The notes under the pieces are model-generated. The model ran no database searches. It saw only the letters and a program-made list of their open reading frames with translations, and was not told where the DNA came from. DNA of 64,000 nt. Origin: Terrimesophilobacter sp964651535 (GTDB taxonomy: Bacteria > Actinomycetota > Actinomycetes > Actinomycetales > Microbacteriaceae). The DNA lies in contig CAZYYE010000004.1 in the NCBI GenBank assembly GCA_964651535.1, positions 1 to 64,000 of the forward strand. The letters run 5' to 3'. Positions 25,928-35,588 of the stretch are shown piece after piece. The position numbers were made by a program, and so were the translations under genes. How positions within the stretch are numbered: the first letter of the stretch is position 1; each line of letters opens with the position of its first letter.

Positions 25928-27160
25928 TCACTGCTGGCGTGGGACAAGCCGTTGCAATTGCGTGACGTGACTTGGTTCGAGTTCGTCGAGTGAATTCACG
26001 CCGAGCAACTGCATGGTGCGCACGAGCTGTGTGGAAAGAATTTCGATCGCGCGGTCGACTCCCTCTCGCCCTCCAGCCATGAGCCCGTAGAGGTAGGCGC
26101 GGCCGATGAGAGTGAATCTGGCTCCCAGTGCAAGAGCAGCCACGATGTCCGCACCGGACATGATGCCCGTGTCCAGGTGAATCTCGGTGTCCTTGCCGAC
26201 CTCGCGCACGACCTCGGGAAGTAGGTGGAACGGGATCGGCGCCCGGTCGAGCTGGCGGCCACCGTGGTTGGACAGCAGGATACCGTCGACCCCCATGGAG
26301 GCGAGCGTCTTTGCATCCCCAAGACTTTGCACACCCTTCACCACGAGTTTGCCCGGCCACTGCTTCTTGATCCACGCCAGGTCCTCGAACGTCACCGTCG
26401 GATCGAACATGGTGTCCAGAAGCTCGGCGACAGTCCCGCTCCAGCGATCAAGGGATGCGAAGGCGAGCGGCTCAGTCGTGAGGAAGTTGATCCACCAGGC
26501 TGGCCGCGGGAGGGCATTCATCACCGTTGCGGGGGTCAGTGTTGGCGGAATGGTCATGCCGTTGCGAGCATCCCTGAGTCGCGCTCCAGCTACGGGAACG
26601 TCGACCGTGACCATGAGGGTGTCAAACCCTGCCTTCGCTGCCCGATCGACCAGGGCCATGGAGCGCTCTCGGTCCTTCCACATGTACAACTGAAACCAGT
26701 TGCGCCCGTTGGGGTTCGCGGCCTTCACGTCCTCAATCGAGGCGGTACCCATCGTGGAGAGCGAGAACGGGATGCCGGCGGCGGCCGCGGCGGACGCTCC
26801 TGCGATCTCCCCCTCGGTCTGCATCATCCGGGTGAATCCCGTTGGCGCGATCCCGAACGGTAGGGCAACCTGGCTGCCCAAAATCTCACGGCTCGTATTC
26901 ACTGACGACACATCGCGCAGGATGGCCGGATTGAACTCGATATCCTCAAACGCCTGCCGTGCACGAGCGAGGCTCAGTTCGGCCTCCGCTGCACCATCCG
27001 TATAGTCGAACGCCGCCTTTGGGGTCCGTCGCTTGGCGATCAATCGCAGGTCATGGATTGTGAGCGCCTCCTGCAACCGACGCTTCTTTGCGTTCAGTGT
27101 CGGCTTCTTGAACTTCATGAGTGGAGCAAGGTCGCGTGGACGCGGGATACGGCGCTTCAT
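25928..27160 (-). CDS. lldD: L-lactate dehydrogenase (FMN-dependent alpha-hydroxy-acid oxidising enzyme)
   Basis: A 410-residue TIM-barrel flavoprotein oxidising L-lactate to pyruvate. The active-site signature SNHGGRQLDRAP contains the catalytic His and substrate Arg. ALPFGIAPTGFTRMM, FQLYMWKDRERSMALVDRA and HLDTGIMSGADIVAALALGA are family segments that bind FMN. The length fits LldD/glycolate-oxidase-type enzymes. It is the last gene of the rhamnose operon and would use the lactate produced from rhamnulose-1-phosphate. The start overlaps the rhaB stop by 4 bp. Confidence 0.92.
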   Translation of the reverse strand: MKRRIPRPRDLAPLMKFKKPTLNAKKRRLQEALTIHDLRLIAKRRTPKAAFDYTDGAAEAELSLARARQAFEDIEFNPAILRDVSSVNTSREILGSQVALPFGIAPTGFTRMMQTEGEIAGASAAAAAGIPFSLSTMGTASIEDVKAANPNGRNWFQLYMWKDRERSMALVDRAAKAGFDTLMVTVDVPVAGARLRDARNGMTIPPTLTPATVMNALPRPAWWINFLTTEPLAFASLDRWSGTVAELLDTMFDPTVTFEDLAWIKKQWPGKLVVKGVQSLGDAKTLASMGVDGILLSNHGGRQLDRAPIPFHLLPEVVREVGKDTEIHLDTGIMSGADIVAALALGARFTLIGRAYLYGLMAGGREGVDRAIEILSTQLVRTMQLLGVNSLDELEPSHVTQLQRLVPRQQ

Positions 27161-28635
27161 TGTTCTATTGTCCTTTCCCGCACTGAGGCGACACTCGTGC
27201 CGGGCAGTTTTCGGCTGCGGCGAGGATGGAAGACCCTTGGCGCGAACGCGGTCGCAACCATGTTCCGCAAGGATTCGAGGCTGCCAGTCACGAAACCCTG
27301 CGACCGTGCCTGCACGAGAATATTCCCCAGCGACGTTGCTTCAGCGGGGCCCGCAAGGACAGGACGCCCAAGGCGATCTGCGGTGAGCTGGCAGAGCAAG
27401 TCGTTCTCGGACCCGCCGCCAACAATGTGCACAACAGACGCGGTGGAACCGGACAATGCGCACGCCGTCTCCACGGCGTTCGCAAAGGATGCCGCGAGAC
27501 TCTCGAAGATGCTCCGAATCAGCTCGATGCGGCCTACAGGAGCTGCCTCCCCGCGTTCCGTGAAGTAGGCGATGATCCGTTCCTGCATGTTCCCGGGGCT
27601 CAGAAATCGCGTGTCGCTGGCGTCGAAAACCGGCACCGGATGATCGATTGCGGCAGCGCGCTCGATGAGGCCGGGCAGGTCGACCGGTTCACCGCGCTGC
27701 TCCCACTCGCGAACGCACTCGTTCACGAGCCACAGACCCATGACGTTGTGGAGGAATCGAACTCGCCCATCGACACCGGCCTCATTCGTGAAGTTTGCTA
27801 GTCGGCTTTTTTCGGTGAGCACGGGAGCGGTCAGTTCGACTCCAACGAGACCCCACGTACCGCAGGAAATGTAGGCAAAATCCTCACTGGTTGCGGGAAC
27901 CGCGACAACGGCGGACGCCGTGTCGTGCGACCCGACGGCGGTTACCGCCACTTGACCCTGCACGCTTCCGAGGGTCGTGGCAACATCCGGGAGCAGCGGC
28001 CCAATTTCGTCTCCAGCATCGATCAGTTCCGGAAACAGTCGACGGGGCAAGTCGAGGCGTCCGATCATGTCGTCGTTCCAGGTCTTCCTCACTGGGTCAA
28101 GAAGGCCAGTGGTGGAAGCGTTCGTTCGCTCGGCGACTTGGTGTCCAGTCAGCCAGAAGTTGATCAGATCAGGGATGAGGAGGAATGTGTCGATGCCGTC
28201 GAGAGCGCCAGTGGCCGCATCAGCCCAAAGCTGGTACACCGTGTTGAACGGGAGCTGCTGGATGCCGTTCGCCTGATATAGGTCGGATGGGCTGACAACG
28301 CGGTGCACAGCGTCCTGGGCGGCGAGATTTCGTTCGTTCCGGTAGTGGTAGATCGACCCGACAATGCGGTTGTTGCTGAGAAGTCCGTAGTCCACTCCCC
28401 AGGAGTCCACAGCGATGCTGCGCACCTCTGGCGCACCCCTGAGCGCGGCTTCGAGACCGAGCTGGACATTCCGGTAGAGCTCGAGGATGTTCCAGTGCAG
28501 CCCGTCAATGAGGTGAACAGGTTGATTGGGAAATCGAGACACAATCTGCAGGCTCAGCTCGCGGGGCCCAGCCCTGCCGACAACAACCCGTCCACTCGTG
28601 CCGCCAAGGTCGACTGCTGCGACAGTTCCGTTCAT
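27157..28635 (-). CDS. rhaB: Rhamnulokinase
   Basis: A 492-residue FGGY-family kinase that phosphorylates L-rhamnulose at O1. AAVDLGGTSGRVVVG is the phosphate-1 motif; SIAVDSWGVDYGLL and YHYRNERN are characteristic of rhamnulokinase rather than xylulokinase. The second domain contains VAVTAVGSHDTASAVVAVPA and FAYISCGTWGLVGVE, again RhaB-like. VHIVGGGSENDLLCQLTADR closes the ATP site. It overlaps rhaAD and lldD by 4 bp each, so translation is coupled throughout the operon. Confidence 0.95.
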   Translation of the reverse strand: MNGTVAAVDLGGTSGRVVVGRAGPRELSLQIVSRFPNQPVHLIDGLHWNILELYRNVQLGLEAALRGAPEVRSIAVDSWGVDYGLLSNNRIVGSIYHYRNERNLAAQDAVHRVVSPSDLYQANGIQQLPFNTVYQLWADAATGALDGIDTFLLIPDLINFWLTGHQVAERTNASTTGLLDPVRKTWNDDMIGRLDLPRRLFPELIDAGDEIGPLLPDVATTLGSVQGQVAVTAVGSHDTASAVVAVPATSEDFAYISCGTWGLVGVELTAPVLTEKSRLANFTNEAGVDGRVRFLHNVMGLWLVNECVREWEQRGEPVDLPGLIERAAAIDHPVPVFDASDTRFLSPGNMQERIIAYFTERGEAAPVGRIELIRSIFESLAASFANAVETACALSGSTASVVHIVGGGSENDLLCQLTADRLGRPVLAGPAEATSLGNILVQARSQGFVTGSLESLRNMVATAFAPRVFHPRRSRKLPGTSVASVRERTIEQ

Positions 28636-30668
28636 CGGAGGAACGCCGCCGCAACCCCGGCATCGACGGGAATGTGCAGCCCAGTAGTGTGGCTGAGGTC
28701 GCTTGTGCAGAGTGCAAACACAGCATTTGCAACGTTCTCCGGCAAAACCTCGCGCCCCAGCAGGGTGCGCTTCGCGTAATACTCGCCAAGCTTTTCCTCT
28801 GGTACCCCATACACCGCCGCACGCTTCGCTCCCCAGCCTCCCGCAAAGATGCCGCTGCCACGCACCACACCATCCGGGTTGATTCCGTTGACTTTGACAC
28901 CATGCTCACCGAGTTCTGCCGCGAGCAGCCGGACCTGGTGTGCCTGATTCGCTTTCGCAGCGCTATAGGCGATGTTATTGGGCCCGGCAAACACGGAGTT
29001 CTTGGACGAGATGTAGATGATGTCGCCACCGAGATGCTGGTCGATGAGCACACGCGCTGCAGCGCGGGAAACCAGGAATGACCCTTTGGCCATGACATTG
29101 TGTTGAAGGTCCCAGTCGGCAGCGGTCGTTTCGAGAAGCGGCTTTGACAGGGAGAGCCCGGCATTGTTGACGACGATGTCCACGCCGCCGAACGCGAGAA
29201 CGGCGGAGTCGATCGCAGCCGGCACTTCGTGCTCCTGAGTGACGTCGGCACGGATTCCTATGGCCACATCGGTCGTCCCGAGTTCCGCCGCGACGCTCTG
29301 TGCGGCGTCACCATCGAGGTCGGCAATCACAACGCACGCGCCCTCAGCCGCAAGGCGGGTCGCGATGGCTTTGCCAATCCCGGATGCCCCGCCAGTGACG
29401 AGCGCGATGCGCGAGGCCAGCGGCCGGGGCTTCGGCCTGCGTTGAAGTTTTGCCTCCTCGAGAGCCCAGTACTCGATGCGGAACTTTTCCGTGTCACTGA
29501 TGGGCGTATACCGGGAGATCGCCTCCGCGCCGCGCATGACGTTAATCGCATTCACGTAGAACTCGCCGGCAACCCTCGCGGTCTGCTTGTCCGGACCGTA
29601 ACTAAACATTCCCACGCCCGGGATGAGGATGATCGCAGGGTCCGCACCCCGCATCGCAGGCGAATCCGTGTCCGCGTGGCTCTCGTAGTAGGCGCGGTAG
29701 TCCTCGCGGTACTGCGCATGGAGCTCTCCGAGGCGCGCCACCGATTCGTCGATCGTCGCCGACGCGGGAAGATCCAGAACGAGCGGTCTGATCTTGGTTC
29801 GGAGGAAATGGTCCGGGCAACTCGTACCGAGTGCGGAAAGCCTCGGGTGTTCCGAGCCAGCGAGGAAGTCCGTAACGGCAACGTCATCCGTGAAGTGGCC
29901 AACACGGACCGCATCGGTCGATGCGAGGGCGCGCAGGTGCGGCGCGAGCGCCGCCGCCTTCGCGCGTCGTTCGTCGTTTGGAAGCGCGGTGTAACCGGGT
30001 ACGACGGTTCCAAAGGGTTTCGCGCGCCCATGGTCGGCGATGTAGGCAGAGGCCGTCTCGATGATCCAGAGGCTGTTGCGCTCCGACTCGTCGCTCGTAT
30101 CCCCCCAGGCGGTGATGCCGTGTCCGCCGAGAATGCAGCCGACCGCCCCCGGATGCCGCGCCCTGACCGCCGCGATATCGAGGCCGAGCTGAAAACCCGG
30201 CCGGCGCCACGGCACCCAGACCACTTTGTCGCCGAAGGTCTTCTCGGTGAGCGCTTCACCATCGGCGGCCGTGGCGAAGGCGATGCCGGCATCCGGGTGT
30301 AGGTGGTCGACGTGGGCCGCGTCGACGAGTCCGTGCATCGCCGTGTCGATAGAGGGCACTGCCCCACCCTTGCCGTGCAGCGTGAAGTCGAATGCGTCGA
30401 CCATCTCGTCTTCGTGATCCACCCCCTGGTAGACGTCGACGAGCGCGCGCAATCGGTCAAGGCGAAGAACAGCGAGGCCAGTCTCAGTGAGCGTTCCGAG
30501 ATCCCCGCCGGACCCTTTCACCCACAGAAGTTCGACTTGCTCGCCCGTTACAGGGTCCACGCTCGAGCCCTTGGCCGACGTGTTGCCGCCAGCGAAATTG
30601 GTCACTCGAGGGTCGGAGCCGAGTCGATTCGACCTCGCTACAAGTTCAGCTACCGTGTCGCTGGTCAC
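28632..30668 (-). CDS. rhaAD: Bifunctional rhamnulose-1-phosphate aldolase / L-lactaldehyde dehydrogenase
   Basis: A 678-residue fusion. Residues 1 to about 400 are a class II aldolase/adducin-type domain with FAGGNTSAKG and the zinc-binding HVDHLHPDAG; it cleaves rhamnulose-1-phosphate to DHAP and L-lactaldehyde. Residues about 430-678 are a short-chain dehydrogenase: LVTGGASGIGKAIATRL binds NAD, VNNAGLS and YSAAK supply the catalytic residues. It oxidises lactaldehyde to L-lactate. The GTG start at 30668 overlaps the rhaI stop by 4 bp; upstream in-frame sequence is a shadow of rhaI. This fusion is a recognised bacterial rhamnose enzyme. Confidence 0.93.
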   Translation of the reverse strand: MTSDTVAELVARSNRLGSDPRVTNFAGGNTSAKGSSVDPVTGEQVELLWVKGSGGDLGTLTETGLAVLRLDRLRALVDVYQGVDHEDEMVDAFDFTLHGKGGAVPSIDTAMHGLVDAAHVDHLHPDAGIAFATAADGEALTEKTFGDKVVWVPWRRPGFQLGLDIAAVRARHPGAVGCILGGHGITAWGDTSDESERNSLWIIETASAYIADHGRAKPFGTVVPGYTALPNDERRAKAAALAPHLRALASTDAVRVGHFTDDVAVTDFLAGSEHPRLSALGTSCPDHFLRTKIRPLVLDLPASATIDESVARLGELHAQYREDYRAYYESHADTDSPAMRGADPAIILIPGVGMFSYGPDKQTARVAGEFYVNAINVMRGAEAISRYTPISDTEKFRIEYWALEEAKLQRRPKPRPLASRIALVTGGASGIGKAIATRLAAEGACVVIADLDGDAAQSVAAELGTTDVAIGIRADVTQEHEVPAAIDSAVLAFGGVDIVVNNAGLSLSKPLLETTAADWDLQHNVMAKGSFLVSRAAARVLIDQHLGGDIIYISSKNSVFAGPNNIAYSAAKANQAHQVRLLAAELGEHGVKVNGINPDGVVRGSGIFAGGWGAKRAAVYGVPEEKLGEYYAKRTLLGREVLPENVANAVFALCTSDLSHTTGLHIPVDAGVAAAFLR

Positions 30669-31837
30669 GCACCCCACCCTGCCTGCTCGCCGCCGATCCT
30701 TTCGGCTTCGATACGCTGTTGATATCCGCTCGCCGCGTATGCGGCCAGGGGGTCTTCTGGCAGGCCGCGAGATGCGCGCCACTCGGCCAAGGCCGGGCGC
30801 ACATCCGTGTAGAACGCATCCATGAGGATGTCATTTGCCGCGAGCACGTCGCCAGCACTCTGCGCCGCGCCCAGCGCATCCCGATCGAGCACTAGCGCAC
30901 GAGCAGTCATTTCCTGCACGTTGAGAACCGAACGGATTTGACCCGGGATTTTCTTCTCAATGTTGTGGCACTGGTCGAGCATGAAGGAAACTTCGCTCGT
31001 GCTGCCGTAGCCTCCGCCACGAATTACCTCGACCATGATTCGGAAGAGCTGAAACGGATCGGCAGCGCCAACGATGAGGTCGTCATCCGCGTAGAAGCGG
31101 GAGTTGAAGTCGAAGGCTCCAAGTTTTCCGAGGCGCAATAGTTGGGCCACGATGAACTCGATATTCGTTCCTGGCGCATGGTGGCCCGTGTCCAGACACA
31201 CCAGCGCACGTTTTCCGAGCGCCGCCACGTGCGAGTACGCCGTGCCCCAGTCGGGCACATCGGTGTGGTAAAAAGCGGGCTCGAAAAACTTGTACTCCAA
31301 TACCATGCGCTGGTCGTCACCGAGCCTCTGGTAGATCTTCGCGAGCGAATCCGCCAGTCGGTCCTGGCGCGAGCGCATGTCGTCCTGGCCAGGGTAATTC
31401 GTCCCGTCCGCAAGCCAGATCTTCAGGTCGCGCGAACCTGTCTGCCCCATGATGTCGATGCACTGGAAGTGGTGGTCGATGGCTTGCCGACGAATCTTTG
31501 GGTCGCTGTGGGTGAGGCTGCCGAGCTTGAACGAGTCGTCCTGGAAGGTGTTCGTATTGATGGTCCCGAGCGCCATCCCGTGGTCCTCTGCGTGCTGGCG
31601 CAGCGCAGCGAAATCATCGACGAGGTCCCACGGAATGTGAAGTGAAATGATCGGCGCCTGGCCGGTGACTTCGTTGACTTTGGCGGCATCTTCAATCTTC
31701 TCGAAGGGATTCCGCGGCACTCCGGGCTGCGGGAAGACGCGAAACCGGGTTCCGGAGTTGGCAAATGCCCACGAGGGCAACTCAAGAAATTGGTCCCCTA
31801 ATGATTCCAGGACCTCGCTCGTCAAAACCGAACTCAT
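30665..31837 (-). CDS. rhaI: L-rhamnose isomerase, RhaI type
   Basis: A 390-residue TIM-barrel metalloenzyme converting L-rhamnose to L-rhamnulose. Metal-site features include YKFFEPAFYHTDVPDWG (Glu and His), CLDTGHHAPGTNIEFI (Asp and His) and FDFNSRFYADDDL. It belongs to the RhaI branch, distinct from E. coli RhaA. AGAGGGA lies upstream of the ATG at 31837. It is the first gene of the rhaI-rhaAD-rhaB-lldD operon and faces the cupin gene across a 143-bp region holding a LacI operator. Confidence 0.92.
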   Translation of the reverse strand: MSSVLTSEVLESLGDQFLELPSWAFANSGTRFRVFPQPGVPRNPFEKIEDAAKVNEVTGQAPIISLHIPWDLVDDFAALRQHAEDHGMALGTINTNTFQDDSFKLGSLTHSDPKIRRQAIDHHFQCIDIMGQTGSRDLKIWLADGTNYPGQDDMRSRQDRLADSLAKIYQRLGDDQRMVLEYKFFEPAFYHTDVPDWGTAYSHVAALGKRALVCLDTGHHAPGTNIEFIVAQLLRLGKLGAFDFNSRFYADDDLIVGAADPFQLFRIMVEVIRGGGYGSTSEVSFMLDQCHNIEKKIPGQIRSVLNVQEMTARALVLDRDALGAAQSAGDVLAANDILMDAFYTDVRPALAEWRASRGLPEDPLAAYAASGYQQRIEAERIGGEQAGWGA

Positions 31838-31911
31838 GTGCCATCCCTCTACGTTGAGCGAAACTTCCTGAGGACACGCGGCCCTCGTGCAGCATTCACT
31901 CTGCTATCGAT

Positions 31912-31923
31912 TGAATCGTTTCA
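31912..31923. promoter_or_regulatory. LacI-type operator, rhaI/cupin control region
   Basis: TGAATCGTTTCA, an almost perfect LacI-family palindrome. The same 12-mer occurs at 35531-35542 (reverse orientation) and 44503-44514. It is placed to control both divergent rhamnose units. Confidence 0.8.
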
Positions 31924-31980
31924 TTGTAGGGTTCATGATAGGGGCAGAGCATGATGGGGTCAATGCAGAGGGAGTCAAAG

Positions 31981-33225
31981 ATGACCGACGGAGCTTACGA
32001 GAACGTAGCGGCGACCGCCACGAGCATGGATCGAGTTCTCAACGCCGGAAACGGAATTGTGCGACTCGCACCCACGTGGGTCCCCAGGGCCTTCTGCACT
32101 CCTGGGCGGCGCATCCGTTTGCACCCGGACGACTATTACCCGTTCGAGCAGACCCGCGGAGGAATCGATGAAAGATGGCTCGCCTCGGCAGTGCGCGCCG
32201 ACAACGGACCCTCTACCGGAGCAAATGAAGGACTCAGCCTTGTCGTCGATCCGGAGGGTGGTGCGCTCATCCCGTTCGACGAACTCGTGGCCCACCACAA
32301 GGCGGAGCTCATCGGTAGTCGATTGTTTGACGGGCACGGCGTATGGCCGATGTACTCCAAGTTCTTCGACAACCAGCAGGCGCTCCCGTTCCACGTCCAC
32401 CACACAGACGAAAAGGCTGCACTGGTCGGCAAACCCGGCAAGCCCGAGGCGTACTACTACTCGCCGCACATGAACAACCATCTCGGCGACCAGCCGATCT
32501 CGTTCCTGGGGCTCCAGCCAGATATTGAGAAGGGACAGATCCGCGAGCGCCTCGAGCGCTTTTCTCGCGGCGGTGACAATCGCATCACCGAACTGTCTCT
32601 CGGGTATCGCACGCAACTCGGAACTGGGTGGGATATCCCATCGGGGGTGCTGCACGCGCCGGCGAGCATTGCGACGTATGAACCGCAAGCAGCGTGCGAC
32701 GTGTTTTGCATGTGTGAATCGTGGAGCAACAACAGGGAGGTGCCAGAGGAGCTGCTCTGGAAAGACGTTCCCGCCGAGAAGCACGGCGATCTCGACTTCA
32801 TTGTCAGCCTGCTCGAGTGGGACCTCAACACCGACCCGCACTTCGTAAAGAATCGATTCATGGTGCCGTATGAGACTCAGCAGTCCAGCGCCGACGGAGG
32901 CGGCGCCTACGTGGAGAAGTGGATCGTGTTCCGGTCACCGCACTTCAGCGCGAAGGAACTCACGATTCATCCGGGGCAGTCGGTGACGATTGCCGATACC
33001 GACGCATACGGACTCATCGCGGTGCAGGGCTTCGGTACCTTCGGGGCGCACGACATCGCCGCGGCGACCCTGATCCGGTACGGGCAACTCAGCCAGGACG
33101 AGTTTTTTGTCTCTGAAGCTGCTGCGCTCGCCGGTGTGAAGATCACGAATCGCAGCGCAACGGATGATCTGGTGATCCTGAAGCACTTCGGCCCGGAGAA
33201 TGCAGAACTCGGGCTTCGGGCCTGA
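31981..33225 (+). CDS. Cupin-fold protein resembling class I phosphomannose isomerase
   Basis: A 414-residue protein. A metal-binding-like stretch QQALPFHVHHTDEKAAL gives clustered histidines, and later EAYYYSPHMNNHLGDQP adds another. TQLGTGWDIPSGVLHAPASI and the final WIVFRSPHFSAKELTIHPGQ show two cupin barrels. This arrangement recalls ManA-type isomerases, but no exact function can be given. A role in interconverting a sugar of the rhamnose locus is inferred from context. The ATG at 31981 follows GAGGGAG; in-frame ATGs at 31951-31963 are less well placed. Confidence 0.75.
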   Translation: MTDGAYENVAATATSMDRVLNAGNGIVRLAPTWVPRAFCTPGRRIRLHPDDYYPFEQTRGGIDERWLASAVRADNGPSTGANEGLSLVVDPEGGALIPFDELVAHHKAELIGSRLFDGHGVWPMYSKFFDNQQALPFHVHHTDEKAALVGKPGKPEAYYYSPHMNNHLGDQPISFLGLQPDIEKGQIRERLERFSRGGDNRITELSLGYRTQLGTGWDIPSGVLHAPASIATYEPQAACDVFCMCESWSNNREVPEELLWKDVPAEKHGDLDFIVSLLEWDLNTDPHFVKNRFMVPYETQQSSADGGGAYVEKWIVFRSPHFSAKELTIHPGQSVTIADTDAYGLIAVQGFGTFGAHDIAAATLIRYGQLSQDEFFVSEAAALAGVKITNRSATDDLVILKHFGPENAELGLRA

Positions 33226-33241
33226 CGACTCAGAGGGAATC

Positions 33242-35410
33242 ATGAACTCTTACCTCAAATCCCGCCGTCGGCTGCTGCTCGATATGCACATTCCGGACTG
33301 GGATGAGAGGTTTCTCGCGGACTATGACCCGGCGGAGCTCGCTCGGCTGTATCGCCTGGCAGGGGCCGACGGCGCATTGCTGTATTGCAAGTCCCACCTG
33401 GGGCTGAACTATTGGCCCGCGCCTGTTGGCGGCGTTCATCGCGCAGCTCGCAAACGCGACCTCGTCGGAGAAGCCAAAGTGGCCCTCGAGGGGCAAGGCA
33501 TTGCGGTGGCGGCATACCACAGTGTCATTTTCGACAGTTGGGCCGCCCAGGAGCATCCAGAGTGGAAAGTCGTCCCTGCGAGCAGGTCTGCGGGCAAGGA
33601 GTGGACAGTACTCGGCCATCGTTACGGAACGATGTGCCCGAACCACCCGGCGTATGTCGACTACGAGAAGGCCCAGATCTCGGCCCTCCTCGAGCGGTAC
33701 GCGTTCGACACACTGTGGCTGGACATGGCGTTCTGGACTGCCGTGTGTGTGTGCGATGCGTGTGCCATGCGGTTTCGAGCTGAGCACGGGATTGAGATCC
33801 CGATGATCATCGACTGGACCGGAAAAGCCTGGACCACATTCCAGTCCGCGCGGGAGCGGTGGATCTCCGGATTCGCAGCAGAGCTCATGGACACCGCGCG
33901 CCGGGTTCGACCAGGCATCGCCGTTACCCACAATCTTGCGCCAGGGCTTCGTGGCTGGTTCCAGGCGCAGCGAGCGCAGGACTCCGAGCTCGACGATTTC
34001 GCCGCGGGGGATCTCTACGGCGGATTCGACGAGCAGGTTTTCGTACTCGCGCTCATGCAGGGCTTCCGACGCACTTCGATCCCGGAGTTCATGACCACGC
34101 GAACTCGCGACCTGTTCAACCACTCGAGCACGAAGTCCGAACATGAAATGCTTACTCAGGCGTTCGCTGCAGTGGCTGCCAACGCTGCATTCCTGTTTAT
34201 CGACGCCGTCGATCCCTCTGGCAGGTTGAACGAGAAGGTGTATGAACGCATCGGCCGCGTGTTTGACAGGACACGGGCGTTCGAGTCGGAAGCGAGTGGC
34301 AGCGAAATCACCGACGTAGCCGTGTATTACTCGGACGACTCGCGCATCGAAGAGACCGGCCTCGGTGAAGCCGGCACGGACGATCCTCGTCTCGACCTGC
34401 TGGCGGAGGCTCTGCCTGGAGGGGGATCCCACCACCAGGATGCGGTCATGGGGGCAGTTCGTGCGCTTCGTCGCGGCCACATTCCGTTCTCTGTGGTGAC
34501 TCGGCTCGACAACGAGAGACTCGGGGATTTTTCTGTCGTGATCCTGCCGGATGCTCGGCGCCTTTCCCTCGAGGACGTTTCCGCTTTGCGCGCCTATGTG
34601 GCGGGGGGTGGCCGACTGTACGCGAGCGGTGCCAGCTCACTACTGCTTTCTAATGGGTCGACGACCGGAGACTTTGCGCTCGCCGACGTTTTCGGTTGCC
34701 ACGTGGATTCCACGGAAGAGGGTGTGATGGTCTACGTACGCCCGGAGTCCCCTGGAATCGCCGCCGCCGTGCTACCGGAGCCGTACCTTCCGATCGGTCG
34801 GCGTATTCCACGGCCTTCCGGATCCGGGGCACCGCTGAATCTTCCGCGAATTTCTGCGGGTCCGAGCGCTCGCGTGCTTGCTCGCATCACCGTGCCATTC
34901 GGTTACCCGTCCGACGGAACCATGGCGGGCAGAGATTTCGCGAGTATCCACTCCTCCCCACCGTGGGACGACACAATCCACCCCGCCATAGTCGTGAATG
35001 ACTTCGGTGCGGGGCGCGTCGTCTATTCGTGTGCGCCGATCGAAACCGATCCAAGCCCAGCGCATCAGGCTGCGTTTCTTCACCTGCTCGACCACGAGCT
35101 GGAGTTGAATTCCCGGCTCTCGGCGGTGGGGCACCCCGACGTGTGGGTAACGGGGTTTGATCAGCCTGACCGCAGCCGGGTGGTCGTGAGCGCAATTCGG
35201 CTCGTCGACGACGCGCCGAGTGCGCGTGAACCTATTGTCGTGAGCGTCCGCGTTCCAGAGGGCTTTGAAGTTGCGGCCGCGCGGCACGTCGCATCCGACG
35301 ATCCGTGCCGCTGGAGCGTGGACGGCAACATCGTGACAATCAACCTGGCAGTTGACGTCTTCGAGATGGTGGCCATTGAACTCGCTCCTGTTCGTCAAGT
35401 GGACCTCTGA
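33242..35410 (+). CDS. Putative glycoside hydrolase with GH42-type trimerisation-like domain
   Basis: A 722-residue protein without signal peptide. The N-terminal TIM barrel begins LLLDMHIPDWDERFLADYDP and includes ALLYCKSHLGLNYWP, GIAVAAYHSVIFDSWA and FDTLWLDMAFWTAVCVCDAC, where the Asp of LDMAFW is a nucleophile candidate and CVCDAC a Cys pair. From about residue 390 a flavodoxin-like domain resembles the beta-galactosidase trimerisation domain (VVILPDARRLSLEDVSALRA). The family is close to hypothetical glycosyl hydrolases sometimes labelled alpha-fucosidase or alpha-amylase-like. Substrate unknown; its location suggests a rhamnose-containing oligosaccharide. GAGGGAATC precedes the ATG at 33242. 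Confidence 0.75.
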   Translation: MNSYLKSRRRLLLDMHIPDWDERFLADYDPAELARLYRLAGADGALLYCKSHLGLNYWPAPVGGVHRAARKRDLVGEAKVALEGQGIAVAAYHSVIFDSWAAQEHPEWKVVPASRSAGKEWTVLGHRYGTMCPNHPAYVDYEKAQISALLERYAFDTLWLDMAFWTAVCVCDACAMRFRAEHGIEIPMIIDWTGKAWTTFQSARERWISGFAAELMDTARRVRPGIAVTHNLAPGLRGWFQAQRAQDSELDDFAAGDLYGGFDEQVFVLALMQGFRRTSIPEFMTTRTRDLFNHSSTKSEHEMLTQAFAAVAANAAFLFIDAVDPSGRLNEKVYERIGRVFDRTRAFESEASGSEITDVAVYYSDDSRIEETGLGEAGTDDPRLDLLAEALPGGGSHHQDAVMGAVRALRRGHIPFSVVTRLDNERLGDFSVVILPDARRLSLEDVSALRAYVAGGGRLYASGASSLLLSNGSTTGDFALADVFGCHVDSTEEGVMVYVRPESPGIAAAVLPEPYLPIGRRIPRPSGSGAPLNLPRISAGPSARVLARITVPFGYPSDGTMAGRDFASIHSSPPWDDTIHPAIVVNDFGAGRVVYSCAPIETDPSPAHQAAFLHLLDHELELNSRLSAVGHPDVWVTGFDQPDRSRVVVSAIRLVDDAPSAREPIVVSVRVPEGFEVAAARHVASDDPCRWSVDGNIVTINLAVDVFEMVAIELAPVRQVDL

Positions 35411-35411
35411 C

Positions 35412-35440
35412 CTCGTCTGTTGAGCCACGCCGCAGACGAG
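35412..35440 (+). terminator. Hairpin after the putative glycoside hydrolase gene
   Basis: CTCGTCTG (35412-35419) pairs with CAGACGAG (35433-35440), immediately after the stop codon. No U-tract; candidate Rho-independent-like terminator or mRNA end protection. Confidence 0.5.
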
Positions 35441-35530
35441 CCAGATCAGGCAAACTTCACATTGTCACGATTCAACTCGGCACTCGACAAGCCTGCCCCA
35501 TCCCTGTACTCTCTCTAACAACCGAAATAT

Positions 35531-35542
35531 TGAAACGATTCA
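35531..35542. promoter_or_regulatory. LacI-type operator ahead of the family 5 binding-protein gene
   Basis: TGAAACGATTCA, the reverse complement of the operator at 31912 and 44503. It lies 47 bp upstream of the importer operon, in the likely promoter. Confidence 0.8.
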
Positions 35543-35588
35543 TATTCCGGATGGCCCATACAACGTCGTAGACAGAAGAGGCAAAAAA

